64,000 bases of DNA from Streptococcus parasanguinis (GCF_023109675.1 NZ_JALDUR010000008.1:10804-74803), one strand, 5' to 3'. Shown: positions 18,096 through 27,444, counted from the first letter of the stretch. The notes: generated by a model not told the origin, from the letters alone. Program-made: numbers and translations.

Positions 18096-18983
18096 TTAGT
18101 ATTCTACGTCGTTTCCGAGGATCTTGAATTGCGCAAAACTGATAATGGCAATCATCACCGCAAGGAAGACACCCATGGTGTTGGCATAACCGTATTCAGA
18201 GAGTTTAAAGGCTTTTTCATAGAGGTAGTACATAAGGGTACTCGTTGAGTAGTTCGGACCACCGGATGTCAACAATTGGATCAAGGCGAAACATTGGAAA
18301 GAGTTAATGGTCGTAATGATCGCAATGTACAAGGTTGTTGGCAATAGACTTGGCCATTTGATTTTCCAGAAAACTTGAAATTCTGTCGCACCATCCACAC
18401 GCGCGGCTTCTACAAGTGAATTGTCAATATTTCCCATGGCCGCAATGTAGAGGATGATCGGTTGACCAACTGAAGTGGTCAACAAAATAATGATGATGGC
18501 CATCAAAGCCCAGTGTTTGTCCCCCAACCAAGAAATGTTTTGGTTGATGACATGTCCAGATTTCAATACAAAGTTCAAAATCCCTGATAGCGGATCATAG
18601 ATCCATTTCCACACAACCGTTACCGCTACACTCCCTGTAACAACAGGAAGGAAGAAGACGAAACGGTAGAAAGAACGCGCAATGGCATTTTGATGGTAGG
18701 TCTGAGAAGCCACAAACAAGGAGAACAATACCACGATCGGAACGGATCCGATAACGATAATAACGGTATTGATCAAGGACTTGACAAAGACCTTATCCGC
18801 AAACATGCGGGAATAATTTTCTAAGCCGACAAACTTAAAGGATGTCATAGAATAGTTGAAGAAACTTGTCACAAAGCCCATGATCATGGGGGCTAGGACA
18901 AAGACCGTAAAGAAGATTAAAATGGGTGCTAGGAATGCGTAGGAAACGAGCGTCTCCCTCATTCGGATTTTGTTTACCTTCAC
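18096..18983 (-). CDS. Sugar ABC permease (SatB-like, MalF type)
   Basis: This 295-residue permease has six membrane helices and the EAA loop SLVEAARVDGATEFQVFWKI near residue 190-210. It starts at a GTG nine bases after AGGAGG. It lies 15 bases upstream of the second permease, with which it forms the transmembrane channel. Family membership (MalF/UgpA type) is clear; sialic acid specificity rests on the operon. Confidence 0.9.
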   Translation of the reverse strand: MKVNKIRMRETLVSYAFLAPILIFFTVFVLAPMIMGFVTSFFNYSMTSFKFVGLENYSRMFADKVFVKSLINTVIIVIGSVPIVVLFSLFVASQTYHQNAIARSFYRFVFFLPVVTGSVAVTVVWKWIYDPLSGILNFVLKSGHVINQNISWLGDKHWALMAIIIILLTTSVGQPIILYIAAMGNIDNSLVEAARVDGATEFQVFWKIKWPSLLPTTLYIAIITTINSFQCFALIQLLTSGGPNYSTSTLMYYLYEKAFKLSEYGYANTMGVFLAVMIAIISFAQFKILGNDVEY

Positions 18984-19069
18984 AGTAAGGCACCTCCTAG
19001 TGTTCTTTTTCTATTTTCTTTTCTAAACATATCTTACGACTTAAGAAAAGAAGATCCAGAAAGAATGAA

Positions 19070-19117
19070 GACCCCTTCGTTCCATTCCAAAAAGAGAGAT
19101 ACGGATTCGAAGGGGCC
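19070..19117 (-). other. Hairpin between binding-protein and permease genes
   Basis: GGCCCCTTCG and CGAAGGGGTC form a strong ten-base stem with a long loop in the 182-base gap between the two genes. It lacks a T run, so it is more likely an mRNA-stabilising or processing structure that gives more binding protein than permease. Confidence 0.55.
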
Positions 19118-19165
19118 TGCAAATTCTCGTTTCTATGAAAGACTTAGGTCCGCTTCATAGACTGA

Positions 19166-20482
19166 TTATTTTTTCGTAATGGTTTCGTTTGCTTTTTCAG
19201 TAAAGGTCTTCAAAGCTGGTTCTGCTTTTTCATCCCCGTTTGAAACAGATTGCAACATTGGGAACCATAGGGTCCGCATTTCTGCAAAACCGTTGATCGT
19301 GTTGTAGTATGGTGAGTAGTATTTTGTCCAAGTGCTGATGGTTTCCATCCGTTTGTCATCGTACAACTTACCAAATGAACTACGAACTGGGAAGGCTCCT
19401 GTACGCACAACATCTTTTGGACCCCATTCTTTGTCGTCTGCGATGAACTGTACAAATTTCTTAGCAGCAGCAATTTTCTTTTCATCTTTATTATTGAAGA
19501 CTGCAAATCCATTGACAAGGTATTCCAATTTTGGCTTGCCTGAGTCAGATGGGAATGGCACTTCTACTACTTCAACCTTACTTGCATCCAACAATTTAGC
19601 TTGGATACCGTTTTGTGAAGGTGCCCACAAGATAGTGTAAGAAGTTTGACCATTCGCAAAGTTTTGGATGTCTGCTCCACCATCGAATTGAGAACCATTC
19701 ATCATCAAGCCGTCATCGATCCATTTAGAAGCTTTTTCCAAACCTTTGACAAATTTTGGATCATCTGTTGTATACTTGGTTACTTTTTCATCAGTAACAG
19801 AACCGCCATAAAGGTTGGCAATGAAGGCACGAGTTCCTTGGTCTCCACCTTGACCATTACTGAAGAGTGATCCTGGTGTGTAGCCTTTGTCTTTCAAGGC
19901 TTTCAAGACTTTTTCAAAGTCGTCTGTTGTCCAGCCTTCTTTGACAAGATCCAACACGCCTGCATCTTTGAGCATCTTCTTATTCATCGCCATGTAGAAT
20001 GGTGCTGAACTAATTGGATACATGTAAGCTGTGTCACCTGCCTTGCTGGCTTGAATGATATTTTCATTATTGACATCTTTGACAAAATCTTCGGTAAAGA
20101 GATCGTTCAAATCAGCCAATTTTCCATTTTTACCATACTGAATGATCCGTCCAGGTGCATCAAAGAGTACATCCGGAGCAGTTCCTGCTTCAATAGCCGT
20201 TGTGATCTTTTCAGGACCTGACTTGAAGTCAATCGTTTCCAAATTCACGTGGATATCTGGATTCGCTTTTTCAAAAGCTGCAATAATTGATTTTTCGTAG
20301 GTTCCGACACCATCATCTGCTTTTTCTTGAGTAAAGACTGGGAATGCCCACCAGGTAATTTCTGTTTTACCAGAATTTCCTCCAGAAGATTCTGATTTTG
20401 ATCCTCCGCCAGAGCCACAGGCTGCGAGTGCTAGAAGAGCTGCACCAGCTACCAACGAGCACAATACTTTTTTCATTTTCAT
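19166..20482 (-). CDS. Solute-binding lipoprotein (SatA-like)
   Basis: This 438-residue extracellular binding protein has a lipoprotein signal peptide with lipobox LALAAC (Cys about residue 23), a Gly/Ser-rich linker ([16 protein letters not shown]), then a family 1 solute-binding fold ([13 protein letters not shown]). The ATG at 20482 ([10 protein letters not shown]) is preferred because GAGGAGAAA lies upstream; the frame can be extended 18 codons without support. It should capture sialic acid outside the membrane and deliver it to the two permeases. It is second in the operon after nanE, with a 138-base gap and a hairpin downstream. Confidence 0.9.
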   Translation of the reverse strand: MKMKKVLCSLVAGAALLALAACGSGGGSKSESSGGNSGKTEITWWAFPVFTQEKADDGVGTYEKSIIAAFEKANPDIHVNLETIDFKSGPEKITTAIEAGTAPDVLFDAPGRIIQYGKNGKLADLNDLFTEDFVKDVNNENIIQASKAGDTAYMYPISSAPFYMAMNKKMLKDAGVLDLVKEGWTTDDFEKVLKALKDKGYTPGSLFSNGQGGDQGTRAFIANLYGGSVTDEKVTKYTTDDPKFVKGLEKASKWIDDGLMMNGSQFDGGADIQNFANGQTSYTILWAPSQNGIQAKLLDASKVEVVEVPFPSDSGKPKLEYLVNGFAVFNNKDEKKIAAAKKFVQFIADDKEWGPKDVVRTGAFPVRSSFGKLYDDKRMETISTWTKYYSPYYNTINGFAEMRTLWFPMLQSVSNGDEKAEPALKTFTEKANETITKK

Positions 20483-20620
20483 GTGATTTCTCCTCACGAT
20501 TGCGGTAAGATTACTCTTACAGGGGGTTATCCTCAATGAGGACGCCTATTCTTGTTCATGTTTCAGATTCGACTACTCTCTATTCGGTCTCCTCCTCCTT
20601 CAATCTACTGTTTTGTTTTC

Positions 20621-21319
20621 TCATTTTAAGGCTGCGACGAAGCGCTCTGTAATCTCTTTTGGTCGGGTAATGGCACCACCTACGACGATACCGCGAACCC
20701 CGAGATCATGGATTTTCTTGGCCTGATCAGGGTAGTGGATCTTGCCTTCTGCGATGACATCTACTCCTGCTTGGCAGAGACGATGGATCAGTTCAAAATC
20801 TGGACCATCAACCTTTGGACTGTAGTCCGTATAGCCCGAAAGGGTCGTTCCGACAAAGTCCACTCCCGCTTCGACAGCTGTCAATCCTTCTTCCAGAGTC
20901 GAGATATCAGCCATCAAGAGTTGGTCTGGATATTTCTCTTTGACTTGATGGATAAAGTCACTAATCGAAAGCCCATCATGACGCGGCCGTTTTGTACAAT
21001 CAAGCGCAATGACCGCGATATCCAAAGCTGCCAACTCATCGACTTCTTTCATAGTAGCCGTGATAAAGGGTTCTTCCGGTGGATAGTCACGCTTGATAAT
21101 CCCAATGATCGGTAACTTGGTCACTTCCTTTATTTCCTTGATATCCCGGACACTATTGGCTCGGATCCCGACAGCTCCACCCTGCTCAGCCGCTTTGACC
21201 AAGAGAGGAATGACTCCTCCTGCTTCTGTATAGAGCGGTTCATGAGGGAGGGCTTGACAAGAAACAATGATGCCGTCTTTGATTTGTTCAATCAGTTCAT
21301 CTTTTGTAATCTTTGACAT
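20621..21319 (-). CDS. ManNAc-6-phosphate 2-epimerase
   Basis: This 232-residue TIM-barrel protein matches NanE, which converts ManNAc-6-P to GlcNAc-6-[15 protein letters not shown] at the start, [38 protein letters not shown] and the phosphate-binding [12 protein letters not shown] and [11 protein letters not shown] are characteristic, with the catalytic lysine in GIIKRDYP. It is first in the operon, downstream of a promoter overlapped by a cre-like site. Together with the lyase and kinase it completes the path to GlcNAc-6-P. Confidence 0.95.
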   Translation of the reverse strand: MSKITKDELIEQIKDGIIVSCQALPHEPLYTEAGGVIPLLVKAAEQGGAVGIRANSVRDIKEIKEVTKLPIIGIIKRDYPPEEPFITATMKEVDELAALDIAVIALDCTKRPRHDGLSISDFIHQVKEKYPDQLLMADISTLEEGLTAVEAGVDFVGTTLSGYTDYSPKVDGPDFELIHRLCQAGVDVIAEGKIHYPDQAKKIHDLGVRGIVVGGAITRPKEITERFVAALK

Positions 21320-21366
21320 AACTCCTTCTCCTTTGATAATAAGGCAACTCGAGTACTTGTAAATTG

Positions 21367-21396
21367 ATTATAATCTATTTTTAAAGCGCTTACAAT
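21367..21396 (-). promoter_or_regulatory. nan operon promoter with overlapping cre-like site
   Basis: On the minus strand, TTGTAA (21390-21395), 17 bases and TATAAT (21367-21372) form the promoter. The -35 is embedded in ATTGTAAGCGCTTTAA (21381-21396), which fits the CcpA cre consensus WTGNAANCGNWNNCW at all but one position. Binding there would block RNA polymerase, implying glucose repression. A palindromic GATTATAATC covers the -10 and could be an RpiR operator (inference). Confidence 0.7.
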
Positions 21397-21435
21397 ATTA
21401 ATCGTGCAATTGGATTATAGTTTCACATTTTAGGG

Positions 21436-21473
21436 GAAAATAAAAAGATCTCTGAAACTAGTTTCAGAGATCT
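21436..21473 (-). terminator. Terminator of the small membrane-protein gene
   Basis: AGATCTCTGAAAC and GTTTCAGAGATCT form a perfect palindrome (21446-21473), followed on the minus strand by TTTTTATTTTCC. Confidence 0.88.
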
Positions 21474-21489
21474 AGGACATGGTGATTCC

Positions 21490-21876
21490 TTAGGCCATCT
21501 TTTGAGTCGCTTTTTCCTTTACGACAAATACAAAGCCGATAGAGCCGACGACGGCTCCAAGCAAAATCCAATAGACCATATCCGATGAAGCCATTGGGCC
21601 TGCCAAGAGACCTGCTAATAAAAAGAGATTGATATACAGTCGGGTATCACGATAAAAGGTCCAATTGAAATGGTAGCTACCTTCTGGATACTGACGTGTC
21701 GATACAGCCGGTTGAAAGACCTGAAGAAGGATCAAAATCCCGACAAAAGCAAGATAAGCCAGGCTAGCTACCGAAAGCGGAGCCCGCATCGTCAAAGCTA
21801 CAGCCGCTAAAAGCAAGACCAAGATCCAGAAATGGAAGTCCATCCAGAATTCACGATGATAACAAAACCGTTTCAT
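21490..21876 (-). CDS. Small four-helix membrane protein, unknown function
   Basis: This 128-residue protein has about four membrane segments (residues about 14-30, 36-54, 80-95, 99-118) and a positively charged C-terminus (VVKEKATQKMA). I recognise no family. It has its own promoter and terminator, so it is monocistronic, between the nan operon and a Zn-dependent alcohol dehydrogenase. GAAAGGTG precedes the ATG by about eight bases. Confidence 0.7.
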   Translation of the reverse strand: MKRFCYHREFWMDFHFWILVLLLAAVALTMRAPLSVASLAYLAFVGILILLQVFQPAVSTRQYPEGSYHFNWTFYRDTRLYINLFLLAGLLAGPMASSDMVYWILLGAVVGSIGFVFVVKEKATQKMA

Positions 21877-21919
21877 AAGATCACACCTTTCTCTTTATGT
21901 AATCGTTTTCTGTACTTCT

Positions 21920-21947
21920 ATTATAAGACAACAAATTTATTTTGCAA
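21920..21947 (-). promoter_or_regulatory. Promoter of the small membrane-protein gene
   Basis: TTGCAA (21942-21947), 16 bases, TATAAT (21920-21925) on the minus strand. Confidence 0.7.
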
Positions 21948-21970
21948 GGAATCATTGGCTTTTTGGGGTT

Positions 21971-21998
21971 GAAAATAGGACCAGAATATCTCTGGTCC
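21971..21998 (-). terminator. Terminator of the Zn-alcohol dehydrogenase gene
   Basis: GGACCAGA and TCTGGTCC form an eight-base stem with a five-base loop; TATTTTC follows on the minus strand. Confidence 0.7.
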
Positions 21999-22034
21999 GT
22001 CTAAAAAAACTATGAACAAATATTAGTTGCCACT

Positions 22035-23087
22035 TCATTCACTGATATCATTTTCGATAATCACCTTGAGAGCATGGTTTTCACCCGCATGTTTAAAGAC
22101 ATCATAGGCCTTTTCGACTTCTGAGAGTTTGAAGTGGTGGGTGATGAGCTTAGTCGCATCGATCTTGCCTGATTTCAAGACATTGAGCAACATTTCAGTG
22201 GTATTGGCATTGACAAGACCGGTGTTGAGGGTAATGTTCTTGATCCACAATTCGTCCAAATTGAAGCTAACCGGTTTTCCGTGGACACCGACATTGGCGA
22301 TGTGTCCACCGACAGAGATGACGTTTTGGCAGACATCAAAAGTAGCAGGATAGCCCACACATTCCATGGAGATATCGACACCGCGGCCTTCGGTCACTTC
22401 ATTGATAAAGGCCTTGATTTCAGCGATATCGCTGGAGCAGATGGTGTGAGTTGCTCCAAATTTCTTAGCTGCTTCAAGACGAGATTCAGACAAGTCCACC
22501 ATGATAATCGTAGCTGGTGAGAAGAACTGCACAGTCAAGAGAGCTGCAAGACCGATCGGACCAGCTCCAACGATACAGACATTATCACCTGGTTTTACAT
22601 GAGATGGAAGCACCCCAATTTCATAAGAGGTTGGGAGAATATCTGAGAGCATAACCAAGGCTTCGTCATCCACCGTTTCAGGCGCATGATAAAGGCTACC
22701 ATCCGCATGTGGAATGTGGACATACTCTGCTTGGGTTCCGTTGATCAAGTGACCCAAAATCCAACCACCATCTTCACAGTGAGAAGGCAAACTACGTTTA
22801 CAGTAGTAGCAGGTATTACAAGCTGTGACACAAGAGATGATAACCTTGTCGCCCACCTTGAAGTTATTCACTGCATCGCCGACTTCTTCGACGATCCCGA
22901 TTCCTTCGTGGCCTAAAATCGTGCCTTCTTTACAAGCCGGAACATCTCCTCCTAGGATGTGAAGGTCTGTCCCACAGATGGTTGTCTTCAAGACACGCAC
23001 AATGGCATCCGTTGGATTTTTGATCACTGGTTTTGGTTGGTCAATCAGTTGCAGATTGCCTGCAGATACATAAGTTGCAGCTTTCAT
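22035..23087 (-). CDS. Zinc-dependent alcohol dehydrogenase
   Basis: This 350-residue medium-chain dehydrogenase has the catalytic zinc site (TTICGTDLHI, GHEGIGIVEEVG), a structural zinc cluster of four cysteines (CNTCYYCKRSLPSHC) and an NAD(P)-binding Rossmann motif GAGPIGLAALLT near residue 175. It would interconvert an alcohol and an aldehyde or ketone with NAD(P)H. The exact substrate (ethanol, secondary alcohols, butanediol) is not readable from sequence. It has its own promoter (23146-23174) and terminator, and lies near adhE, suggesting a fermentation role. Confidence 0.88.
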   Translation of the reverse strand: MKAATYVSAGNLQLIDQPKPVIKNPTDAIVRVLKTTICGTDLHILGGDVPACKEGTILGHEGIGIVEEVGDAVNNFKVGDKVIISCVTACNTCYYCKRSLPSHCEDGGWILGHLINGTQAEYVHIPHADGSLYHAPETVDDEALVMLSDILPTSYEIGVLPSHVKPGDNVCIVGAGPIGLAALLTVQFFSPATIIMVDLSESRLEAAKKFGATHTICSSDIAEIKAFINEVTEGRGVDISMECVGYPATFDVCQNVISVGGHIANVGVHGKPVSFNLDELWIKNITLNTGLVNANTTEMLLNVLKSGKIDATKLITHHFKLSEVEKAYDVFKHAGENHALKVIIENDISE

Positions 23088-23145
23088 AAGCGACTCCTTT
23101 TTTGTTGGTTTGATAAAACCATTTTATTTTCGTTTCTTTGTGAAT

Positions 23146-23174
23146 ATTATAACATACTAAGTAAGCACTTGCAA
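23146..23174 (-). promoter_or_regulatory. Promoter of the Zn-alcohol dehydrogenase gene
   Basis: TTGCAA (23169-23174), 17 bases, TATAAT (23146-23151) on the minus strand. A TTGTGAA-like sequence just downstream of the -10 resembles a Rex half site. Confidence 0.75.
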
Positions 23175-23210
23175 GAATTTATGAGCACATTTTTAAAAGT
23201 TTTTGAGCAA

Positions 23211-23245
23211 ACAAAAACATTCCTCTTATCTCTACCAGAGGAATG
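23211..23245 (-). terminator. Terminator of the three-gene helical cluster
   Basis: CATTCCTCT and AGAGGAATG form a nine-base stem; TTTTTGTTTG follows on the minus strand. It overlaps nothing but the end of the cluster. Confidence 0.8.
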
Positions 23246-23247
23246 TT

Positions 23248-23574
23248 TCAATCACCTTGTTCTAATTGTTGACGCTGCTTATAGTACTCTTGCTGCTCGC
23301 GCTCACGCTCTTCTTCTAAACGCTCTTCATAGCGCTTGAGTTCTGCCTCAAACTCTTCTTGCAAGGCAAATAAACGCTCCAAGCCACTTTGGGCCTCCGC
23401 ACTTGGCGCTTGAAAATGCAAGGCACTCAGCCAGTCCACTAAATTTTCTGTATGTTGGCGGACATCCATACGCATATCCGCATAATCCCACTCCAACTCG
23501 CTAAGCTTTTGATTGAAGCGGTAATGTCGATCTTCTAGTTGTTCTAATTCACTATTTCCTGAATGGTACATCAC
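23248..23574 (-). CDS. Small coiled-coil protein (DUF3958-like), cluster gene 3
   Basis: This 108-residue protein has two long charged helices: about 8-40 (LEQLEDRHYRFNQKLSELEW) and about 65-106 (FEAELKRYEERLEEEREREQ), with a short WLSALHF hinge. The pattern resembles DUF3958 proteins encoded beside LXG toxins of streptococcal type VII secretion, which act as toxin-targeting partners; the resemblance is by eye only. It overlaps the previous gene by four bases (ATGA), so the two are translationally coupled. No LXG toxin or secretion gene lies in the window. The name should be treated as tentative. Confidence 0.65.
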   Translation of the reverse strand: MMYHSGNSELEQLEDRHYRFNQKLSELEWDYADMRMDVRQHTENLVDWLSALHFQAPSAEAQSGLERLFALQEEFEAELKRYEERLEEEREREQQEYYKQRQQLEQGD

Positions 23575-23876
23575 ATACCTCCTTTAATCGGACTCAATAA
23601 AATCGGTTTCTTCACTGATTTCAGTGCTGTTTCTACCGCGTCCGCTGCTCCTCCTGTAAATCCATCTTTCAAATCACTAACTAGGGTCGTTGTAGCAAAA
23701 GAGCGCATCTTTTCAGATTGACCGCCCAAGGTTACCTGCAAACTCATCCCTTCCAACATCATCAAGGCTTTTTGCGTTGCAATCAAACTTCTGATCGCAA
23801 TCCGCTCTTGCTCCTTTTTAATCTCTCGATGGAGCTCCTCAATTCGTTCTCTGTCCTCTCCCAGGATCTCTAACAT
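23571..23876 (-). CDS. Small helical protein of unknown function, cluster gene 2
   Basis: This 101-residue protein has a charged N-terminal coiled coil (about 1-30), a middle amphipathic segment (TQKALMMLEGMSLQVTLGG) and a Gly/Ala-rich region (FTGGAADAVETALKSVKKP) near the C-terminus. I do not recognise a family with confidence; size and neighbours are those of type VII secretion accessory proteins such as DUF3130/DUF5344, but no diagnostic motif (WXG or YxxxD/E) was found. Start is 13 bases after gene 1 with AGGAGAAAA as ribosome site, and its stop overlaps gene 3. Confidence 0.65.
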   Translation of the reverse strand: MLEILGEDRERIEELHREIKKEQERIAIRSLIATQKALMMLEGMSLQVTLGGQSEKMRSFATTTLVSDLKDGFTGGAADAVETALKSVKKPILLSPIKGGM

Positions 23877-23889
23877 CTTTTTCTCCTAC

Positions 23890-24447
23890 TTATGAAAAAT
23901 CAAAGGCCGTCGCTTGTCCCTTGTCCAAGTCCACCAATTGAGCTGAAGCAGCCTCCAGCTGACCTGCCAAATCTGACAAGCGAGTAGAGTAGGCCTTTGC
24001 TTGGGCGAGGTTCTCCGCCTCTACCGCTTGGTCCCAACAAGTATCCATGGAGAACTCTCCTAATAGTTGCTCCACTTCTGCATCTGTTAAAAATTGGGCC
24101 ATGCTGTGGGCCATTTGTGACACCTCAGCGACCTTATGGGAAACCGTCTCCTTGGCCTCTTCCAGCTTATCCTTGACTTCTGCCTCAAAGGCAGTTGCTT
24201 GCGCTGAAGCATTCTGCGCTACCGCTAGCACCAATTCCTCCCGCAATTGAATGGTCTGGGTCCCAGACGCGCTCGCTAGTTGCTGATGGAGGCTAGAAAT
24301 GCTTGGCTTTTCCTGCCCATACATGGAGACCACCGAAGCAGATGATGGCTGATTTTCTGAAGTGGAAGCTTCCCGATCGCGTTGGGGCATTTCAATAATT
24401 TTCTGTGCCTGATCTTGTCTTCCTTGCACGTCACCTTCTAACTCCAT
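23890..24447 (-). CDS. Helical protein of unknown function, cluster gene 1
   Basis: This 185-residue protein has a polar, disordered-looking N-terminus (about 1-45, rich in Gln, Arg and Ser) followed by long Ala/Glu/Gln-rich helices (about 50-175; TAFEAEVKDKLEEAKETVSH). No signal peptide or membrane helix is present. The helical, alanine-rich pattern resembles substrates or chaperones of type VII secretion, without a recognised signature. The ATG lies eight bases after AAAGGAGG. It heads a three-gene unit that ends at the terminator 23211-23245. Confidence 0.65.
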   Translation of the reverse strand: MELEGDVQGRQDQAQKIIEMPQRDREASTSENQPSSASVVSMYGQEKPSISSLHQQLASASGTQTIQLREELVLAVAQNASAQATAFEAEVKDKLEEAKETVSHKVAEVSQMAHSMAQFLTDAEVEQLLGEFSMDTCWDQAVEAENLAQAKAYSTRLSDLAGQLEAASAQLVDLDKGQATAFDFS

Positions 24448-24640
24448 TTGAGATGGCCTCCTTTCTTGGATTTATTTTTTCGTTTCCTATAACTGAAAAA
24501 GGATCATAACCCTTCAGCTACAGGCAGATTCACACACTATAGGGTAACATAAAATAGCTCGGAATGCTATAAAAATAACACAATTTCTGAAAAAAAGTCT
24601 AATTTTTTATGAAAAAACGAGTTTTGGACCCAAATAGCAA

Positions 24641-24666
24641 AAATCCCCCGCTCTTTCGAGTGGGGG
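24641..24666 (-). terminator. Terminator of adhE
   Basis: CCCCC-CTC, loop, GAG-GGGGG: a strong GC stem around GAAA, followed by ATTTTT on the minus strand, 33 bases beyond the adhE stop. The remaining gap up to 24447 holds no clear feature. Confidence 0.88.
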
Positions 24667-24698
24667 TAGCTGATAAACATCAGTTGTTCCTTGGCGTC

Positions 24699-27350
24699 TT
24701 ATTTACGACGTCCTGGACGTTCCTTGTAACCATAGTAAGCATCTTCGATGATTTCTTGCATATGGTCTACCATTGGAAGACGTGGGTTAGCTGGTGAACA
24801 TTGATCTTCATAAGCAAGGAAGGCCAATTCACGAGAATGTTTCTTCCATTCTTTTTCATCGATGCCTTGTGCTTTGAAGTTCATTTCGATACCACAGCGT
24901 TCACCGAGTTCGTATACAGCTTTTGCGTAAGCTTCAACGGCTTCTTCTGGAGTAGAGCATGGAAGTCCTAGCATACGAGCGATATCTTGGTATTTTTCAT
25001 CTGCACGGTAGTAGTTGTACTTAGGCCATGTAGCTGTCTTAGCTGGGCGTGTACCGTTGTAGCGGATAACGTATGGAAGCAAGATGGCATTGGTCCGTCC
25101 GTGGATGGTGTGGAATTGCGCACCGATCTTGTGGGCCATTGAGTGAGAAATACCGAGGAAGGCATTGGCGAAGGCCATACCTGCGATGGTTGACGCATTG
25201 TGCATCTTTTCGCGTGAATGGAAGTCCGCATTCTTGACTGAGCTTTCCAAGTTTTCAAAGACAAGTTTAATAGCTTGAAGAGCAAGACCATCTGTGAAGT
25301 CGCTAGCCATTTGTGATACGTAAGCTTCTGTCGCGTGCGTCAAGACGTCCATACCAGTGTCTGCTGCAACAGATCCTGGAACTGTCAATACCAAGGCAGG
25401 GTCTACGATGGCAACTGTTGGAGTCAATGAGTAGTCTGCGATTGGGTATTTACGGTTGTTGGCTTTATCAGAGATAACGGCAAATGGAGTTACTTCAGAT
25501 CCTGTACCAGATGTTGTTGGGATAGCGATGAATTTGGTCTTCTTACCAAGTAATGGAAATTTGAAGGCACGTTTACGGATATCCATGAATTTTTGTACCA
25601 AGTCACGGAAGTCCACTTCTGGTTGTTCGTAGAAGAGCCACATAACTTTGGCCGCATCCATTGGTGATCCACCACCGAGAGCAATGATCGTATCTGGTTT
25701 GAAGGCACGCATGATCTCTGTACCACGTTCAACAGTTGTGATATCTGGATCTGGTTCTACGTCTGCAAAGATTTGGTAAACCACCTTGTTGCGACGAAGG
25801 TCAAGCTGTTCGATGATACGATCAAGGAAACCAAGCTCTACCATAGCGTGGTCTGTAACGATCATGACACGTTCAACGTCACGACATTTTTGTAGGTATT
25901 CAATTGAATCACGTTCAAAGTATGTTTTTGAAGGAAGTTTCATCCATTGCATGTTATTTCTCCGGCGTCCGACTTTTTTGATATTCAAGAGGTTGATGGC
26001 ACTAACGTTGTCCCCAACAGAGTTGCGTCCGTAAGAACCACATCCAAGTGTTAATGATGGCAAGAAGGCATTGTAAACATCCCCGATACCACCGAAAGTC
26101 GAAGGAGAGTTGCAGATCACACGAATAGCTTTAACTGCTTTACCAAATTCTTTGGTCAATTCTTCATCAGCAGTATGGATGGCTGCTGAGTGACCAAGAC
26201 CGTTGAATTCAACCATTTGGCGAGCTTTGTTAATTCCGTCTTCACGGCTTTCAGATTTCAAAACAGCGATGACTGGTGACAATTTTTCACGAGTCAAAGG
26301 CTCTTTTTCACCAACTTCTTTACATTCTGCAGCAAGGATATTGGTTCCTTCTGGGACTGAGAAGCCAGCTTGTTCAGCGATCCATGCTGCTGGTTTCCCA
26401 ACGATGTCCGCATTCAATTTCGCACCCGCACAGTTTTTGCTGTTAGCTTTTACGCCGAAGCAGAACTCTTCAAGAAGGGCTTTTTCTTTTTTGTTAACAA
26501 AGTAAGTGTGGTAAGATTTGAATTCTTCAACAAACTCATCGTAGATTTCTTTATCGATGATGACCGCTTGTTCAGACGCACAAACCATTCCGTTGTCAAA
26601 TGATTTAGACATGACGATATCGTGTGCTGCTTGGCGGATATTAGCTGATTTTTCAACATAAGCAGGTACGTTTCCGGCACCTACCCCAAGAGCTGGTTTT
26701 CCACAAGAATAAGCCGCTTTCACCATGGCGTTACCACCGGTCGCAAGGATCGTAGCAACTCCTTCATGGTTCATCAGGGCACTAGTTGCTTCCATAGAAG
26801 GTTGGGTAATCCATTGCACACAGTTCTCAGGTGCTCCAGCTGCAATTGCCGCATCGCGTACGATTTGTGCCGCATGAGCTGATGATTCTTGAGCAGATGG
26901 GTGGAAGGCAAAGACGATAGGGTTCCGTGTCTTCAAGGAAATCAATGCTTTAAAGATTGCTGTTGAAGTAGGGTTGGTTGTAGGAGTGATCCCGCAGACA
27001 ACACCGACTGGCTCAGCAATAAGGGTCAAACCAGTGACGTCATCTTCTGAAATGACCCCAACTGTCTTGGTGTGACGCATGTTATTTACTACGTGTTCAC
27101 AAGCGAACAAGTTCTTCGTCGCCTTGTCTTCAAAGACTCCACGACCAGTTTCTTCATAAGCATGAAGAGCGAGCTCACCGTGAGCGTCAAGAGCCGCTAC
27201 AGATGCTTTCGCCACAATGTAGTCCACTTGCTCCTGATTCAATTTGCGCATCTCTTCAAGCGCCACCAGCGCTTTTTGCACCAACTCGTCTACGTGTTTT
27301 TCAGCAGCGAGTTTCTTTTCTTCAGGTGAGAGAGTTTTTTTATCAGCCAT
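24699..27350 (-). CDS. Bifunctional acetaldehyde-CoA / alcohol dehydrogenase
   Basis: This 883-residue AdhE fuses two enzymes. Residues about 1-440 are a CoA-acylating aldehyde dehydrogenase with the catalytic cysteine in SFDNGMVCASEQAV (near residue 257). Residues about 460-870 are an iron-dependent alcohol dehydrogenase with GGGSPMDAAKVMW, PTTSGTGSEVT and metal-binding histidines in GISHSMAHKIGAQFHTIHGR. It converts acetyl-CoA to ethanol with two NADH and forms spirosomes in other species. Length is normal for the family. Upstream, a Rex operator-like sequence just after the -10 and a cre site indicate redox and carbon control. Confidence 0.97.
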   Translation of the reverse strand: MADKKTLSPEEKKLAAEKHVDELVQKALVALEEMRKLNQEQVDYIVAKASVAALDAHGELALHAYEETGRGVFEDKATKNLFACEHVVNNMRHTKTVGVISEDDVTGLTLIAEPVGVVCGITPTTNPTSTAIFKALISLKTRNPIVFAFHPSAQESSAHAAQIVRDAAIAAGAPENCVQWITQPSMEATSALMNHEGVATILATGGNAMVKAAYSCGKPALGVGAGNVPAYVEKSANIRQAAHDIVMSKSFDNGMVCASEQAVIIDKEIYDEFVEEFKSYHTYFVNKKEKALLEEFCFGVKANSKNCAGAKLNADIVGKPAAWIAEQAGFSVPEGTNILAAECKEVGEKEPLTREKLSPVIAVLKSESREDGINKARQMVEFNGLGHSAAIHTADEELTKEFGKAVKAIRVICNSPSTFGGIGDVYNAFLPSLTLGCGSYGRNSVGDNVSAINLLNIKKVGRRRNNMQWMKLPSKTYFERDSIEYLQKCRDVERVMIVTDHAMVELGFLDRIIEQLDLRRNKVVYQIFADVEPDPDITTVERGTEIMRAFKPDTIIALGGGSPMDAAKVMWLFYEQPEVDFRDLVQKFMDIRKRAFKFPLLGKKTKFIAIPTTSGTGSEVTPFAVISDKANNRKYPIADYSLTPTVAIVDPALVLTVPGSVAADTGMDVLTHATEAYVSQMASDFTDGLALQAIKLVFENLESSVKNADFHSREKMHNASTIAGMAFANAFLGISHSMAHKIGAQFHTIHGRTNAILLPYVIRYNGTRPAKTATWPKYNYYRADEKYQDIARMLGLPCSTPEEAVEAYAKAVYELGERCGIEMNFKAQGIDEKEWKKHSRELAFLAYEDQCSPANPRLPMVDHMQEIIEDAYYGYKERPGRRK

Positions 27351-27444
27351 TTGATGCTTTCCTCCAATGTTTGAAACCCTTATCCTTTTCTAGAACTTTT
27401 TCATGTTTTCGGAAATTTTCAAGAATAGTGTAAGAAATTTCGAT

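Noticed and set aside
23248..24447. Firm call of a type VII secretion locus
   Set aside because: No LXG toxin, WXG100 protein or EssC-type ATPase was found in the window, and the similarity is by eye only.
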